A stretch of DNA of 64,000 nucleotides from Butyrivibrio sp. (GTDB taxonomy: Bacteria; Bacillota; Clostridia; Lachnospirales; Lachnospiraceae), in contig JAFXTN010000011.1 of assembly GCA_017535785.1 (NCBI GenBank), positions 62,001 through 126,000 of the forward strand. Reading direction: 5' to 3'. Both the position numbers and the translations under genes were made by a program. Positions 35,421 to 44,976 of this stretch are shown one piece after another. The notes beneath the pieces were generated by a model, which saw only the letters and a program-made list of their open reading frames with translations, was not told the origin of the DNA and did not search any database. Position 1 is the stretch's first letter. Each line of letters starts with the position of its first letter.

Positions 35421-36888
35421 GTAATTCAATTCCTTTTTTGATTCTGTTTATTGTTTCTTCTTTTCCGATAACTTCCATGAGCTCAGTTGCTCCGCAAGGT
35501 GTCATCTCTTTTCCGGAAACAGCGATCCTTACAGGCCAAAGAACATAACCGTTCTTGTACTCTTTGCTCTTGATGTAATCTGAAAGAAGTGCATACAAAG
35601 CATCGTTTGTATAGTCATCGTGAGCTTCGAGAAGAGGAAGTACTTCTTTGAGAACTGAAAGTGAAGTCTCCTCGTTGGTCTTCATCTTCTTGTGTGAGTA
35701 GATCGCTGTATCATACTCGGGAAGCTTAGCAAAGAACTTGACCATATCAGCGATATCGGGCCAGATCTCAATACGAGTCTTAACCATGTTTGAGATCTGC
35801 TTAAGCTTGGCTTCATCAGTAGAAATAACACTGTCGCCCTCTTCCTTAAGAGCATCTACGATATAAGCCTTAGCTGTCTTAAAGAACTCATCCTCGTCCA
35901 TCTTCTTAAGGTACTCGCCGTTCATCCATTTAAGCTTAGTGTAATCAAATACGGCGGGTGACTTATTGATACGTCTGTAATCAAACTTCTCGATAAGCTC
36001 ATCAAGGCTCATGATCTCGTTGTTATCCTCGGGAGACCATCCAAGAAGCGCTACAAAGTTAACAACTGCCTCAGGTAAAAATCCCTGCTCGATAAGATCT
36101 TCGAATGAAGAATGTCCGCTTCTCTTAGAGAGCTTCTTGTGCTCCTCATCAGTGATAAGAGGACAATGGATATACTTAGGTATCTCCCATCCGAAAGCAT
36201 CATAAAGTCTGTTGTACTTAGGTGATGATGAGATATACTCATTTCCTCTTACAACATGTGTGATCCCCATAAGATGGTCATCAACAACGTTAGCAAAGTT
36301 GTATGTAGGATAGCCGTCAGACTTGATAAGGATCATGTCATCAAGCTCTTTATTATCAACGGTCACATCTCCGTAAAGCTCGTCATGGAAGGTGGTTGTT
36401 CCTTCTGTGGGATTGTTCTGCCTGATAACAAAAGGCTTTCCCTCAGCAAGGTTCTTCTCAACCTCTTCTTTGGAAAGAGAAAGACAATGCTTGTCGTATA
36501 CACTGATCTCTTTTCCCTCAACGACCTGTACAAGAGAAGCAAGTCTCTCCTGATCGCAGAAACAATAATAAGCCTCACCTTTCTCTACAAGCTCTTTTGC
36601 ATAAGTCATGTAGATTCCGGCCTTCTGTCTCTCACTCTGAACGTAAGGACCAACATCTCCGCCTACATCGGGACCTTCATCATGGATAAGTCCGGTATCC
36701 TTGAGAGTTTTATAGATGATCTCGGTTGCGCCTTCAACATAGCGCTCCTGATCTGTATCTTCTATTCTGAGAATATAATCGCCGCCCTCATGCTTTGTAA
36801 TAAGATAAGCATAAAGAGCCGTTCTTAAGTTGCCGACATGCATACGTCCCGTAGGGCTCGGTGCATATCTTGTACGAATTTTAGCCAT
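35410..36888 (-). CDS. gltX: Glutamyl-tRNA synthetase
   Basis: 492 residues, class I. HIGH-type motif in [28 protein letters not shown], and KMSKS-type motif KKLSKRSG. It charges tRNA-Glu; whether it also mischarges tRNA-Gln depends on gatCAB, not visible here. ATG 36888 follows GAGG at seven bases; a TTG six bases upstream is less likely. Confidence 0.97.
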   Translation of the reverse strand: MAKIRTRYAPSPTGRMHVGNLRTALYAYLITKHEGGDYILRIEDTDQERYVEGATEIIYKTLKDTGLIHDEGPDVGGDVGPYVQSERQKAGIYMTYAKELVEKGEAYYCFCDQERLASLVQVVEGKEISVYDKHCLSLSKEEVEKNLAEGKPFVIRQNNPTEGTTTFHDELYGDVTVDNKELDDMILIKSDGYPTYNFANVVDDHLMGITHVVRGNEYISSSPKYNRLYDAFGWEIPKYIHCPLITDEEHKKLSKRSGHSSFEDLIEQGFLPEAVVNFVALLGWSPEDNNEIMSLDELIEKFDYRRINKSPAVFDYTKLKWMNGEYLKKMDEDEFFKTAKAYIVDALKEEGDSVISTDEAKLKQISNMVKTRIEIWPDIADMVKFFAKLPEYDTAIYSHKKMKTNEETSLSVLKEVLPLLEAHDDYTNDALYALLSDYIKSKEYKNGYVLWPVRIAVSGKEMTPCGATELMEVIGKEETINRIKKGIELLEK

Positions 36889-36936
36889 TTTCAAACCTCG
36901 ATATAATATGTATTTTCTTTATTCAAACGATTTATA

Positions 36937-36964
36937 ATTTTAGCACAGAATGCTATTTTTTCAA
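36937..36964 (-). promoter_or_regulatory. gltX promoter (candidate)
   Basis: Minus strand TTGAAA (36959-36964), 16-base spacer, TAAAAT (36937-36942), about 50 bases before the gltX start. Confidence 0.55.
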
Positions 36965-36992
36965 TACTTCGTATAGGGCAAAAGAGCTTTCG

Positions 36993-37430
36993 TCAGTTTT
37001 TACCTGTTGATCCAAAGCCGCCTCTGTCGGCACCTTCAAGGTGGTCACACTCATCAAATACAATGGCAGGCTGGTTTTCCATGATCCTGAACTGGCAGAT
37101 CCTGTCATTAAAACCAATGTGCGTATCTCTCATGGCGATAACGGGCATGAACCACTGATCGTTGTCGCCGCAATAAGAATGATCGACAACGCCCATGTGA
37201 TTGGCCTGTATAACGCCGAAATTTTTAAATGTAGAGCTTCTGGGAACAATGTGAGCTTCGTATCCTTCAGGGATCTCCATTGCTACGCCGAGAGGAACAA
37301 GCTTAAACTCTCCCTGCTTAAGGTCGATATCCTCGGCACTTCTAAGATCTATCCAATCTGACTTTCCGTCGATATAAGTCAGCTTTTCAAGCTTATCGTT
37401 AAAATATTTGATCTTGATCTTTTTCTCCAT
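36993..37430 (-). CDS. dut: dUTP diphosphatase (dUTPase)
   Basis: 145 residues, trimeric dUTPase fold. Motif 2 [11 protein letters not shown], motif 3 [14 protein letters not shown] (longer than the usual GVIDxDYRGE), motif 5 RGGFGSTGK, the nucleotide-capping tail. Motif 1 (IDLRSAEDI) is divergent. It hydrolyses dUTP to dUMP, keeping uracil out of DNA. The ribosome site GGAGGAG and the start codon lie inside the end of the P-type-ATPase-like gene, a 52-base overlap, so the two are probably co-transcribed. Confidence 0.9.
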   Translation of the reverse strand: MEKKIKIKYFNDKLEKLTYIDGKSDWIDLRSAEDIDLKQGEFKLVPLGVAMEIPEGYEAHIVPRSSTFKNFGVIQANHMGVVDHSYCGDNDQWFMPVIAMRDTHIGFNDRICQFRIMENQPAIVFDECDHLEGADRGGFGSTGKN

Positions 37431-38929
37431 TTTCTCCTCCGATTAAGTGTTTTATCCCTTGAGGGATCATAAATATCAATACGGTTAAGCCCAAGAATAC
37501 TACAGGTAATGATCAAACTTGCTATGCACATCAAAAGCGCTCCCACAACAGGGCTCAACTCAAATCCGAAGGCTTTGGCAAAACAGCCGCAAGCCACAGG
37601 AATCATTATAATATTATACAGTAATATCCAAAAGATATTTCTGTAAATATTTTTGATCGTCATCTTAGATAATCTGATAAAAGCGGAAATATCAAAAACT
37701 GAACCGTTTATGATCACATTCGCTTCTTCATTTATATCATTTCCGATAAGTATGGTATTTTCTTCGTTTAAATACTTATCCGAGATCTCTTTTTCCTCAC
37801 CTGAAAAGCTGCCGTAAACGACTTCATAAGCACCGACTTTATCGGCGATCGCCTTAGCTGTTTTAGGATTATCACGAGTAAGCAAAAGGACCTTAAGACC
37901 CATATCTTTAAGCTCGGTAATACTCTGCGCGGAATCTTCGTTGACAGCATCCTGAACCGCAATGATCCCAAGAAGCTTATTATCTCTTGCATAATAGATA
38001 GGTGTCTTACCGAGAGTTGAAAAGATTCCGGCGCGCTCTTCAATCTCTGCGGGGATTATCACATGATTACTGATAAATTCATGACTTCCGCAACGAACAA
38101 CGGCATCGTTGATCTTGCCCTCAAGCCCCTTACCTTCAAATTTGATAAAACCGGATACATCAGATTTCTCAAACTCAGCTCTGTTATGTGCATATTCAGT
38201 TACTGCAACGGCAACAGGATGCGAGCTTTGAGCTTCCATTATACCTGCGATCCTGATAAGCTCATCCTCGGAACGATCTACTTTAAGAGCGCTGTATCCG
38301 CTGCTTGTAAGAGAATCCGAAGAAAAGACATCGGTAACAACAGGCTTGCCAACCGTAATGATCCCGGTTTTGTTTATAATACATTTCTCACTATCATCAG
38401 CTTTATCAAAAACTTCGGTGTCGTTTACGATAATGTTGAATTTAGCTGCTATTGAATGAGCAATATCATATGAAAGCGGAGCAGAAATAAATAATGTAAA
38501 AGAGCCCGCGCTTAACAGCACAGTTGCAGCATAACCAAGAGCAATCTTAATATCCGCTCCCAGGATCATCCATATTATAAAGGTGACAAAAGAGATCGCT
38601 ATAACAATATAGACAAAGATTTCCGACTTTTTCTTCATTTTATCGGAAAAAGGCGTAGGATCCTTTTTATCCTCAAATCCGGCAAAAAGACGCTCCGTTA
38701 TGATATTTACTATAGCGAATAAAGTGATGATGACCGCTGTGGTAAGAAAAGACTTTTCTAAGATACTATACACGAAACAAGCGGCGCTTCCGAGAGCTAT
38801 AAGGCTGAATTTATCAGGCGCCTTTTTTAATAGCCCTCCAAAGCCGCTTATAAAGATTTTCTTATTTAAAATGATGATAATGATGCACAGAAGCATCTGA
38901 AGGATTACTGCTACGGCGTTGTTGTCCAT
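37379..38929 (-). CDS. P1B-type ATPase-like protein without catalytic Asp (pseudoenzyme)
   Basis: 516 residues. Order: four to five hydrophobic segments in residues 5-155, a HAD-like cytoplasmic part, then two C-terminal helices (about 415-480). Compared with the intact ATPase at 58303-60198, the phosphorylation motif DKTGT is NKTGI (Asn186), the transmembrane CPC motif is G-S-F (142-144), and the actuator domain with its TGE motif is missing between the early helices. The ATP-binding SSHPVAVAV and GKGLEG stretches and a GDGxND-like [11 protein letters not shown] remain. It cannot form the usual phospho-intermediate. ATG 38929 follows AAAGGA. The open frame of full length suggests selection, not decay. 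Confidence 0.82.
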   Translation of the reverse strand: MDNNAVAVILQMLLCIIIIILNKKIFISGFGGLLKKAPDKFSLIALGSAACFVYSILEKSFLTTAVIITLFAIVNIITERLFAGFEDKKDPTPFSDKMKKKSEIFVYIVIAISFVTFIIWMILGADIKIALGYAATVLLSAGSFTLFISAPLSYDIAHSIAAKFNIIVNDTEVFDKADDSEKCIINKTGIITVGKPVVTDVFSSDSLTSSGYSALKVDRSEDELIRIAGIMEAQSSHPVAVAVTEYAHNRAEFEKSDVSGFIKFEGKGLEGKINDAVVRCGSHEFISNHVIIPAEIEERAGIFSTLGKTPIYYARDNKLLGIIAVQDAVNEDSAQSITELKDMGLKVLLLTRDNPKTAKAIADKVGAYEVVYGSFSGEEKEISDKYLNEENTILIGNDINEEANVIINGSVFDISAFIRLSKMTIKNIYRNIFWILLYNIIMIPVACGCFAKAFGFELSPVVGALLMCIASLIITCSILGLNRIDIYDPSRDKTLNRRRKWRKRSRSNILTISLKS

Positions 38930-38977
38930 ATACCCATCCTTTATGTTCAATGTACACCTTAATTATGTTTACAAGTA

Positions 38978-40612
38978 TCAAGACTGATTCTGACGTTCTA
39001 CAAGATGCTCTCCGCAGTAGATCTCACGAAGCTTAGGCTTATCGATCTTACCTGTAGGATTACGAAGGACCTGAGCAAATATGATCTTTCTGGGTCTCTT
39101 GTATCTGGGAAGATCAACGCAGAAACGCTCAACTTCGTCCTCAGTGAGTGTCATTCCCTCTTTTACCTGGATGATAGCTGCTGCGATCTCTCCAAGTCTG
39201 TCATCCTGAAGGCCGATAACTGCCGCATCATGTATCTTGTCGTTCTTCATCAGGAAGCTTTCTATCTGTACAGGATAGAGATTCTCACCGCCTGAAATGA
39301 TAACGTCTTTCTTTCTGTCTACAAGGAAGATGAATCCATCCTCATCCTGACGAGCCATGTCACCCGTAAAGAGCCAACCGTCTTTAAGTATCTCGGCTGT
39401 TGCTTCGGGGTTCTTATAATATTCTACCATGACTCCGGGACCTTTTACACATAACTCTCCAATTTCGCCCTGTTTTACGGTTTTACCCTCTTCATCGACG
39501 ATCTTGGTCTTCCAGCCATAGCCGGGGATTCCGATAGCACCGACCTTACTTACATTCTCTACTCCGAGATGTACGCAGCCGGGGCCGGTAGATTCGGACA
39601 GACCGTAGTTGGTATCGTACTTGTGATCCGGGAAATACTGAAGCCATCTCTTGATAAGACTCGGCGGAATAGGCTGCGCACCTATATGCATAAGTCTCCA
39701 CTGTTTGAGATGATAATCTTCGATCTTGAGCTTTCCTGAATCAAGAGCTGCAAGAATATCCTGAGCCCACGGAACAAGAAGCCATACTATAGTACATCTC
39801 TCCTCAGAAACAGCTCTGAAGATAGACTCCGGTGAGTTTCCTTTTAAGAGAACCGCTCTGCTACCTGTGTAAAGTGAACCGAACCAGTGCATCTTGGCGC
39901 CGGTGTGATAAAGAGGCGGAATGCAAAGGAAATTATCCTCATGTGTAGTCTCGTGATGCATAGCCTCCATCTTGGCAGACTGCATAAGAGCTGTATGAAT
40001 GTGCAAAATAGCTTTAGGAAAGCCAGTTGTTCCTGATGAAAAATAAATAGCTGCATCATCCTTGTCCTCGATAAGTATCCTGGGTGCAACGGATGAGCTG
40101 TTGGAAACCTGTCTGTAATAGTCTTCTGCATAAGAAGGACACTGATCTCCTACAAAGAAAAGAAGTGTCTCCTTCTTGATCTTCTGAGCGATATCCTCGA
40201 TACGTCCGATAAATTCAGGTCCGTAAAAAAGAACATCCGAATCGGAAGCATTGAGACAATAATCTATTTCCTCTGCATCAAATCTGAAATTAAGAGGTAC
40301 TGCGATAGCTCCGGCTTTAAGAATTCCAAAATAGATAGGAAGCCACTCAAGACAATTCATAAGAAGGATCGCGCATTTCTGACCCTTTTTGATTCCTCTT
40401 TCGATAAGCATATTGGCAACTCTGTTTGCCTTTTCATCAAATACAGACCATGTTATCTGTCTTCTGTAATATGCTGTGGAAGTAGGCTGAATAAGTTCAT
40501 ATTCCTTCCATGTAACCCTCTGCTCTTCCCTGATCTCGGGATTGATCTCAACAAGAGCAACCTCATCCCCATACAACTTGCTGTTGCGTTCTAGTAAATC
40601 TGTTATTGGCAT
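38978..40612 (-). CDS. AMP-forming acyl-CoA synthetase
   Basis: 544 residues, ANL superfamily. P-loop-like AMP motif YFSSGTTGFPKAIL, NYGLSESTG, GELCVKGPGVM, TGDMARQDEDGF and the catalytic C-terminal Lys in NPTGKIDKPKLRE. It activates a carboxylic acid as acyl-AMP and transfers it to CoA; the substrate cannot be told from sequence, but divergence from iorAB and a phenylacetate-CoA ligase gene suggests an aryl or branched acid. ATG 40612 follows GGAGG at eight bases. Confidence 0.9.
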   Translation of the reverse strand: MPITDLLERNSKLYGDEVALVEINPEIREEQRVTWKEYELIQPTSTAYYRRQITWSVFDEKANRVANMLIERGIKKGQKCAILLMNCLEWLPIYFGILKAGAIAVPLNFRFDAEEIDYCLNASDSDVLFYGPEFIGRIEDIAQKIKKETLLFFVGDQCPSYAEDYYRQVSNSSSVAPRILIEDKDDAAIYFSSGTTGFPKAILHIHTALMQSAKMEAMHHETTHEDNFLCIPPLYHTGAKMHWFGSLYTGSRAVLLKGNSPESIFRAVSEERCTIVWLLVPWAQDILAALDSGKLKIEDYHLKQWRLMHIGAQPIPPSLIKRWLQYFPDHKYDTNYGLSESTGPGCVHLGVENVSKVGAIGIPGYGWKTKIVDEEGKTVKQGEIGELCVKGPGVMVEYYKNPEATAEILKDGWLFTGDMARQDEDGFIFLVDRKKDVIISGGENLYPVQIESFLMKNDKIHDAAVIGLQDDRLGEIAAAIIQVKEGMTLTEDEVERFCVDLPRYKRPRKIIFAQVLRNPTGKIDKPKLREIYCGEHLVERQNQS

Positions 40613-40625
40613 AAAGAAATCCTCC

Positions 40626-40637
40626 ACTTTAAAGTGC
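40626..40637. promoter_or_regulatory. 12-bp palindrome, possible operator
   Basis: CACTTTAAAGTG, a perfect palindrome at about the transcription start of the acyl-CoA synthetase gene, between its promoter and ribosome site. A repressor site is plausible; no regulator gene is adjacent. Confidence 0.4.
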
Positions 40638-40645
40638 TAAAGTTA

Positions 40646-40674
40646 AGTATAAACGTGTTTTATTTAAAGGTCAA
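40646..40674 (-). promoter_or_regulatory. Promoter of the acyl-CoA synthetase gene
   Basis: Minus strand TTGACC (40669-40674), exactly 17 bases, TATACT (40646-40651). Close to the sigma-A consensus. Confidence 0.7.
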
Positions 40675-40704
40675 ATATGATATATTAGCTTTATCGCTTT
40701 AAAT

Positions 40705-40713
40705 TGGTATATT
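40705..40713 (+). promoter_or_regulatory. Extended -10 promoter of iorA (candidate)
   Basis: TGGTATATT, an extended -10 just upstream of the AGGAGG ribosome site (40722-40727) of iorA. The leader would be very short; no good -35 is visible. Confidence 0.4.
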
Positions 40714-40737
40714 AATTCTGTAGGAGGTTTTTTTACC

Positions 40738-42498
40738 ATGGATCAAACAAAAAACGGGCAGCTCATGCTTGGAAACAAGGCTGTGGCACGTGGTCTTTAC
40801 GAGGCCGGAGTATGCTTTATTTCAAGCTATCCCGGAACTCCCAGTACTGAGGTAACGGAAGAAGCTGCCAAATATGATGAAATATATTGCGAATGGGCAC
40901 CCAACGAGAAGGTCGCTATGGAGTCCGCTTTCGGTGCATCACTCGCAGGTCGCAGAGCATTCTGTGCTCAGAAGCACGTAGGACTTAATGTTGCTGCAGA
41001 CCCTCTTTATACAATGTCTTATACAGGCGTTAACGCCGGTCTTGTGATCGTTGTTGCTGATGACGCAGGAATGCATTCTTCACAGAATGAGCAGGATTCA
41101 CGTCACCACGCTATCGCAGCTAAGGTTCCCATGCTTGAGCCCTCAGATTCCAAAGAGGCTCTTGAATTCACAAAGCTTGCATATGAGATCTCAGAGGAAT
41201 TTGATACTCCCGTTCTTCTTAAGATGTGCACAAGAGTTGCTCACTCACAGTCAATCGTTGAGACCGGTGAGCGCGTTGTTCCCGATAAGCCTTATGAGAA
41301 GGACATCGCTAAGTACGTTATGATGCCCGGTAATGCCAAGAAGCGTCACCCCATCGTTGAGGAGCGTACACAGAAGCTCATCAAATATGCTGAGACACAG
41401 CCTATCAACAGAGTTGAGATGGGTGACACCAAGATCGGTATCATCACATGCTCCACTTCTTATCAATATGTAAAGGAAGTATTCGGAGAGTCCGTAAGCG
41501 TTCTTAAGCTCGGAATGACCAATCCTCTTCCATGCGATCTTATCAAAGATTTTGCATCCAAGGTTGATAAGCTTTTTGTTGTTGAAGAGCTTGATCCTAT
41601 CATCGAAAACCACGTTAAGTCACTCGGAATCGAAGTTACCGGTAAAGAGCTTCTTCCCGTTTGTGATGAATTCTCACAGAATCTTCTTGCCAAGGCATTT
41701 GGCAAAGATATAAATGACAGCTTCTCAATCGATGAGAACATCCCTGCAAGACCTCCTGTAATGTGCGCTGGCTGCCCTCACAGAGGACTCTTCTATACTC
41801 TTAAAAAGAACAACTGCACAGTTCTCGGAGATATCGGATGTTACACCCTTGGAGCTGTTCCTCCTCTCGGTGCGATCGAGATGACACTCTGTATGGGTGC
41901 ATCTATCGGTGCTGTTCACGGCTTTAATAAAGTCCGCGGCGCTGAGAGCGAGAAAAAGACTGTAGCTGTGATCGGCGATTGTACTTTCATGCATTCCGGT
42001 ATGACAGGACTTGCCAATGTAGCTTACAACCAGTCCAATTCAACAATCGTAATCGTTGACAACTCTATAACAGGTATGACAGGTCACCAGCAGAATCCCA
42101 CAACAGGCTACAATATCAAGGGCGACCCTGCAGGTAAGATCGATCTTGAGGCTCTTTGCAGAGCAATGGGCTTTGAGCGCGTAAGAGTTGTTGATCCTTA
42201 TAACTTAAAGCAGTGCGACGAGGTTCTTAAGGAAGAGCTCAGTGTTGAGGCTCCTTCAGTTATCATCTCAAGAAGACCTTGTGCGCTTCTTAAGTATGTT
42301 AAGCACAACGCTCCTCTTAAGGTTAATACAGATAAGTGCGTTGGCTGTAAGTCATGTATGAAGATCGGATGTCCTGCTATCTCAATGAAGGATGGCAAGG
42401 CAAATATTGATAATACACTGTGCGTTGGCTGTAATGTATGCTCACAGATGTGCCCCGTTGGTGCATTTGAAGAAACAGCAAGCGGTAAGGAGGCCTGA
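40738..42498 (+). CDS. iorA: Indolepyruvate:ferredoxin oxidoreductase, alpha subunit
   Basis: 586 residues. N-terminal pyrimidine-binding domain (MLGNKAVARGLYEAGVCF, YPGTPSTEVTEEA), central domain, TPP-binding domain (MCAGCPHRGLF, GDIGCYTLG, GDCTFMHSGMTGLAN) and a C-terminal ferredoxin-like part with two CxxCxxC-type cluster motifs (CVGCKSCMKIGC and CVGCNVCSQMC). With IorB it oxidises aryl pyruvates from aromatic amino-acid transamination to aryl-acetyl-CoA, reducing ferredoxin. A GGAGG site precedes the ATG. It leads an operon with iorB and a CoA ligase. Confidence 0.97.
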   Translation: MDQTKNGQLMLGNKAVARGLYEAGVCFISSYPGTPSTEVTEEAAKYDEIYCEWAPNEKVAMESAFGASLAGRRAFCAQKHVGLNVAADPLYTMSYTGVNAGLVIVVADDAGMHSSQNEQDSRHHAIAAKVPMLEPSDSKEALEFTKLAYEISEEFDTPVLLKMCTRVAHSQSIVETGERVVPDKPYEKDIAKYVMMPGNAKKRHPIVEERTQKLIKYAETQPINRVEMGDTKIGIITCSTSYQYVKEVFGESVSVLKLGMTNPLPCDLIKDFASKVDKLFVVEELDPIIENHVKSLGIEVTGKELLPVCDEFSQNLLAKAFGKDINDSFSIDENIPARPPVMCAGCPHRGLFYTLKKNNCTVLGDIGCYTLGAVPPLGAIEMTLCMGASIGAVHGFNKVRGAESEKKTVAVIGDCTFMHSGMTGLANVAYNQSNSTIVIVDNSITGMTGHQQNPTTGYNIKGDPAGKIDLEALCRAMGFERVRVVDPYNLKQCDEVLKEELSVEAPSVIISRRPCALLKYVKHNAPLKVNTDKCVGCKSCMKIGCPAISMKDGKANIDNTLCVGCNVCSQMCPVGAFEETASGKEA

Positions 42499-42500
42499 TA

Positions 42501-43073
42501 ATGGAAACTAAGAATATTATGATAGTCGGCGTAGGCGGACAGGGTTCCCTACTTGCCAGCAAATTATTGGGACATCTCCTTATGTCACAAGGCTATGATG
42601 TCAAGGTTTCAGAAGTACACGGCATGTCTCAGAGAGGCGGTTCCGTTGTTACATATGTAAGATACGGTGAGAAGGTTTACTCTCCCGTTATCGATAAAGG
42701 TGAAGCAGATTTCATTGTTTCATTTGAGGCTTTGGAGGCAGCAAGATGGCTTCCATATCTTAAAAAAGACGGTCAGATAGTTACTAATACCCAGCAGATC
42801 GATCCTATGCCTGTTATCACAGGTGCTGCGGAATATCCAGAGGATCTTATCGAAAAGCTTAAAGCAACAGGAGCAAGGGTGGATGCTCTTGATTGTCTCT
42901 CACTTGCGACACAGGCAGGTTCGGCTAAGGCTGTTAACATCGTCCTTCTCGGAAGACTCTCTCACTACTTCGATCTTCCCGCAGAAGCATGGATGAAATC
43001 CCTTGAGGCCAATGTTCCCGCTAAGTTCCTTGAGATGAACAAAAAAGCTTTCGAGTTGGGTAAAAACAACTAA
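42501..43073 (+). CDS. iorB: Indolepyruvate:ferredoxin oxidoreductase, beta subunit
   Basis: 190 residues, the gamma-type domain of the 2-oxoacid oxidoreductases (IMIVGVGGQGSLLASKLLG, VSEVHGMSQRGGSVVTYVR). It pairs with IorA, whose gene ends two bases upstream; AAGGAGG lies within the iorA end. Confidence 0.96.
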   Translation: METKNIMIVGVGGQGSLLASKLLGHLLMSQGYDVKVSEVHGMSQRGGSVVTYVRYGEKVYSPVIDKGEADFIVSFEALEAARWLPYLKKDGQIVTNTQQIDPMPVITGAAEYPEDLIEKLKATGARVDALDCLSLATQAGSAKAVNIVLLGRLSHYFDLPAEAWMKSLEANVPAKFLEMNKKAFELGKNN

Positions 43074-43104
43074 TCATACTTATAAGTAAGACGGAGGAAA
43101 TGTA

Positions 43105-44406
43105 ATGGAGCGTTACTATCAAAAGGACATAGAGTGTGCGCCTTACGAAGAGATTCGCAAAATTCAATCAGAAAAGCTTGTAAAGCAAGTTAAACATGTA
43201 TGGGATAATGTCCCCTACTACCGCAAAAAAATGGAAGAAAAAGGTGTTACACCTGATGATATCAAGTCAGTTGATGACCTCCATAAGCTTCCTTTCTTAT
43301 CCAAAAAAGATTTAAGAGATGCGTATCCTTACGGACTTTTAGGTAAGCCCCTCAAGGAATGCGTAAGAATCCATTCAACATCCGGAACTACAGGAAAAAG
43401 GGTTGTTGCTTATTACACTCAGCATGACATTGATCTTTGGGAAGACTGCTGTGCGCGTGCTATCATGGCAGCCGGCGGAACAGATGAAGACGTTGTTCAT
43501 GTAGCTTACGGCTATGGACTGTTCACAGGTGGTGCAGGTATCCACGGCGGTTCACACAAGGTAGGTTCTCTTACTATTCCTATCAGTTCAGGAAATACAG
43601 ACAGACAGATAATGTTCATCAACGATCTTGGTGCTACTATCCTCTGCTGTACTCCCAGCTACGCAGCTTATCTTGCAGAGAGATTCAAAGAGATGGGCTA
43701 CGGCCCCGATGATATCCCGCTTAAGGCCGGAATCTTCGGTGCTGAGGCATGGAGTGAAGAAATGCGTGCCGATATCGAGAAGACACTCGGCATCAAGGCA
43801 TATGACATCTATGGTCTTACAGAGCTCTCAGGCCCCGGTGTTGCATTTGAGTGTTCTGCTCAGAACGGTATGCACATCAATGAAGACCACTTCATTGCTG
43901 AGATCATCGATCCCGATACAGAGGAAGTACTTCCCGAGGGTTCACAGGGTGAGCTTGTATTTACTGCTATCGATAAGGAAGCATTCCCTATGATCAGATA
44001 TCGTACAAGAGATATCTGTAAGCTCACAAGAGAGAAATGCTCCTGCGGAAGAACCCACGTACGTATGGCTAAGCCTATGGGTCGTTCAGACGATATGCTC
44101 ATCATTCGTGGTGTCAATGTATTCCCGAGCCAGATCGAGACTGTTCTTATGAACAACGGATATGCTGCAAACTACCAGATCGTTGTAGACAGAGTCAACA
44201 ACACAGATACACTCGACGTTCAGGTTGAGATGACTCCCGAGATGTTCACCGATAACGTAGGTGAGATTGAGGAACGTCAGAAGAAGCTTGTTGAAGGACT
44301 TAAGTCCATGCTCGGAATCAAAGCTAAGGTTTCACTCCTCGCTCCTAAGTCAATTGCAAGAAGCGAAGGAAAAGCTGTAAGAGTTATCGATAACAGAAAA
44401 ATCTGA
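43105..44406 (+). CDS. Phenylacetate-CoA ligase family protein
   Basis: 433 residues, PaaK type. HSTSGTTGKRVVAYYT (AMP/phosphate loop), GAEAWSEEMR, YDIYGLTELSGPG, RYRTRDIC and the C-terminal Lys in SEGKAVRVIDNR. In fermentative gut bacteria such a ligase beside iorAB runs between aryl acids and aryl-acyl-CoA, linking CoA release to ATP formation (inference from context). It follows iorB by 31 bases with GGAGG before the ATG. Confidence 0.93.
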   Translation: MERYYQKDIECAPYEEIRKIQSEKLVKQVKHVWDNVPYYRKKMEEKGVTPDDIKSVDDLHKLPFLSKKDLRDAYPYGLLGKPLKECVRIHSTSGTTGKRVVAYYTQHDIDLWEDCCARAIMAAGGTDEDVVHVAYGYGLFTGGAGIHGGSHKVGSLTIPISSGNTDRQIMFINDLGATILCCTPSYAAYLAERFKEMGYGPDDIPLKAGIFGAEAWSEEMRADIEKTLGIKAYDIYGLTELSGPGVAFECSAQNGMHINEDHFIAEIIDPDTEEVLPEGSQGELVFTAIDKEAFPMIRYRTRDICKLTREKCSCGRTHVRMAKPMGRSDDMLIIRGVNVFPSQIETVLMNNGYAANYQIVVDRVNNTDTLDVQVEMTPEMFTDNVGEIEERQKKLVEGLKSMLGIKAKVSLLAPKSIARSEGKAVRVIDNRKI

Positions 44407-44485
44407 TAATGGTCTATAAACCAAGATTTTAACGGCAAAATCATATATAATAAGAGTATAAAACATATACAAGGGGGATACAGCT

Positions 44486-44923
44486 ATGAGCGTAATGCAG
44501 ATTTCAGTATTTCTTGAGAATAAACCCGGAACCTTAAAGAAGATGACAGGTGTACTTGCAGCTAACAAAATCGATATGCGCGCCACTTCTCTTGCTGAGA
44601 CCAAGGACTTTGGTATCGCAAGACTCGTTGTAGACGATGCTCTCTCCGCTGTTAACACCCTTAAGGAGAACAATTTTGTAGCGAGCCTCACACCGGTTCT
44701 TGCCATCGAGATTCCCGATGAGATGGGCGGACTTGATAAGCTCCTTTCAGTATTCGAAGAAGCAAAGGTCAACATCGAGTACATGTACGCTTTCTCCGGC
44801 GGCTCCAACAAGGATCATGCTTACATGATCTTCCGTGTAAGCGACACCAAGAACGCCGAAGCCAAGCTTGCAGCAAATAAGTCTATCAAGATGCTTACAC
44901 AGGATGATATCGCATCCATCTAA
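44486..44923 (+). CDS. Tandem ACT-domain protein
   Basis: 145 residues, two ACT domains (about 1-70, QISVFLENKPGTLKKMTGVL; and about 72-140). ACT domains bind amino acids; small tandem ACT proteins occur next to iorAB/paaK genes in many Firmicutes, so a role in sensing aromatic amino acids is likely but unproven. AAGGGGG precedes the ATG; a hairpin follows. Confidence 0.88.
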   Translation: MSVMQISVFLENKPGTLKKMTGVLAANKIDMRATSLAETKDFGIARLVVDDALSAVNTLKENNFVASLTPVLAIEIPDEMGGLDKLLSVFEEAKVNIEYMYAFSGGSNKDHAYMIFRVSDTKNAEAKLAANKSIKMLTQDDIASI

Positions 44924-44940
44924 GAATTATTGATAATATT

Positions 44941-44976
44941 AAAGGCTGTGGACCAAACCGGTTCACAGCCTTTTTT
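44941..44976 (+). terminator. Rho-independent terminator of the ior operon
   Basis: AAAGGCTGTGGACC (44941-44954) pairs, with one G-T pair, with GGTTCACAGCCTTT (44960-44973), then T6. It closes the iorA-iorB-ligase-ACT unit and reaches the stop codon of the convergent acetyltransferase gene. Confidence 0.85.

Noticed and set aside
36256-36828. 190-codon open frame on the plus strand opposite gltX
   Set aside because: Antisense shadow of conserved gltX sequence; no ribosome site and no recognisable domain.
37379-38929. ATPase-like gene considered as a simple pseudogene or sequencing artefact
   Set aside because: The frame is open over 516 codons with a good ribosome site, and the changed motifs are substitutions, not frameshifts. 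A decayed gene is still possible, so it is reported as a finding instead.
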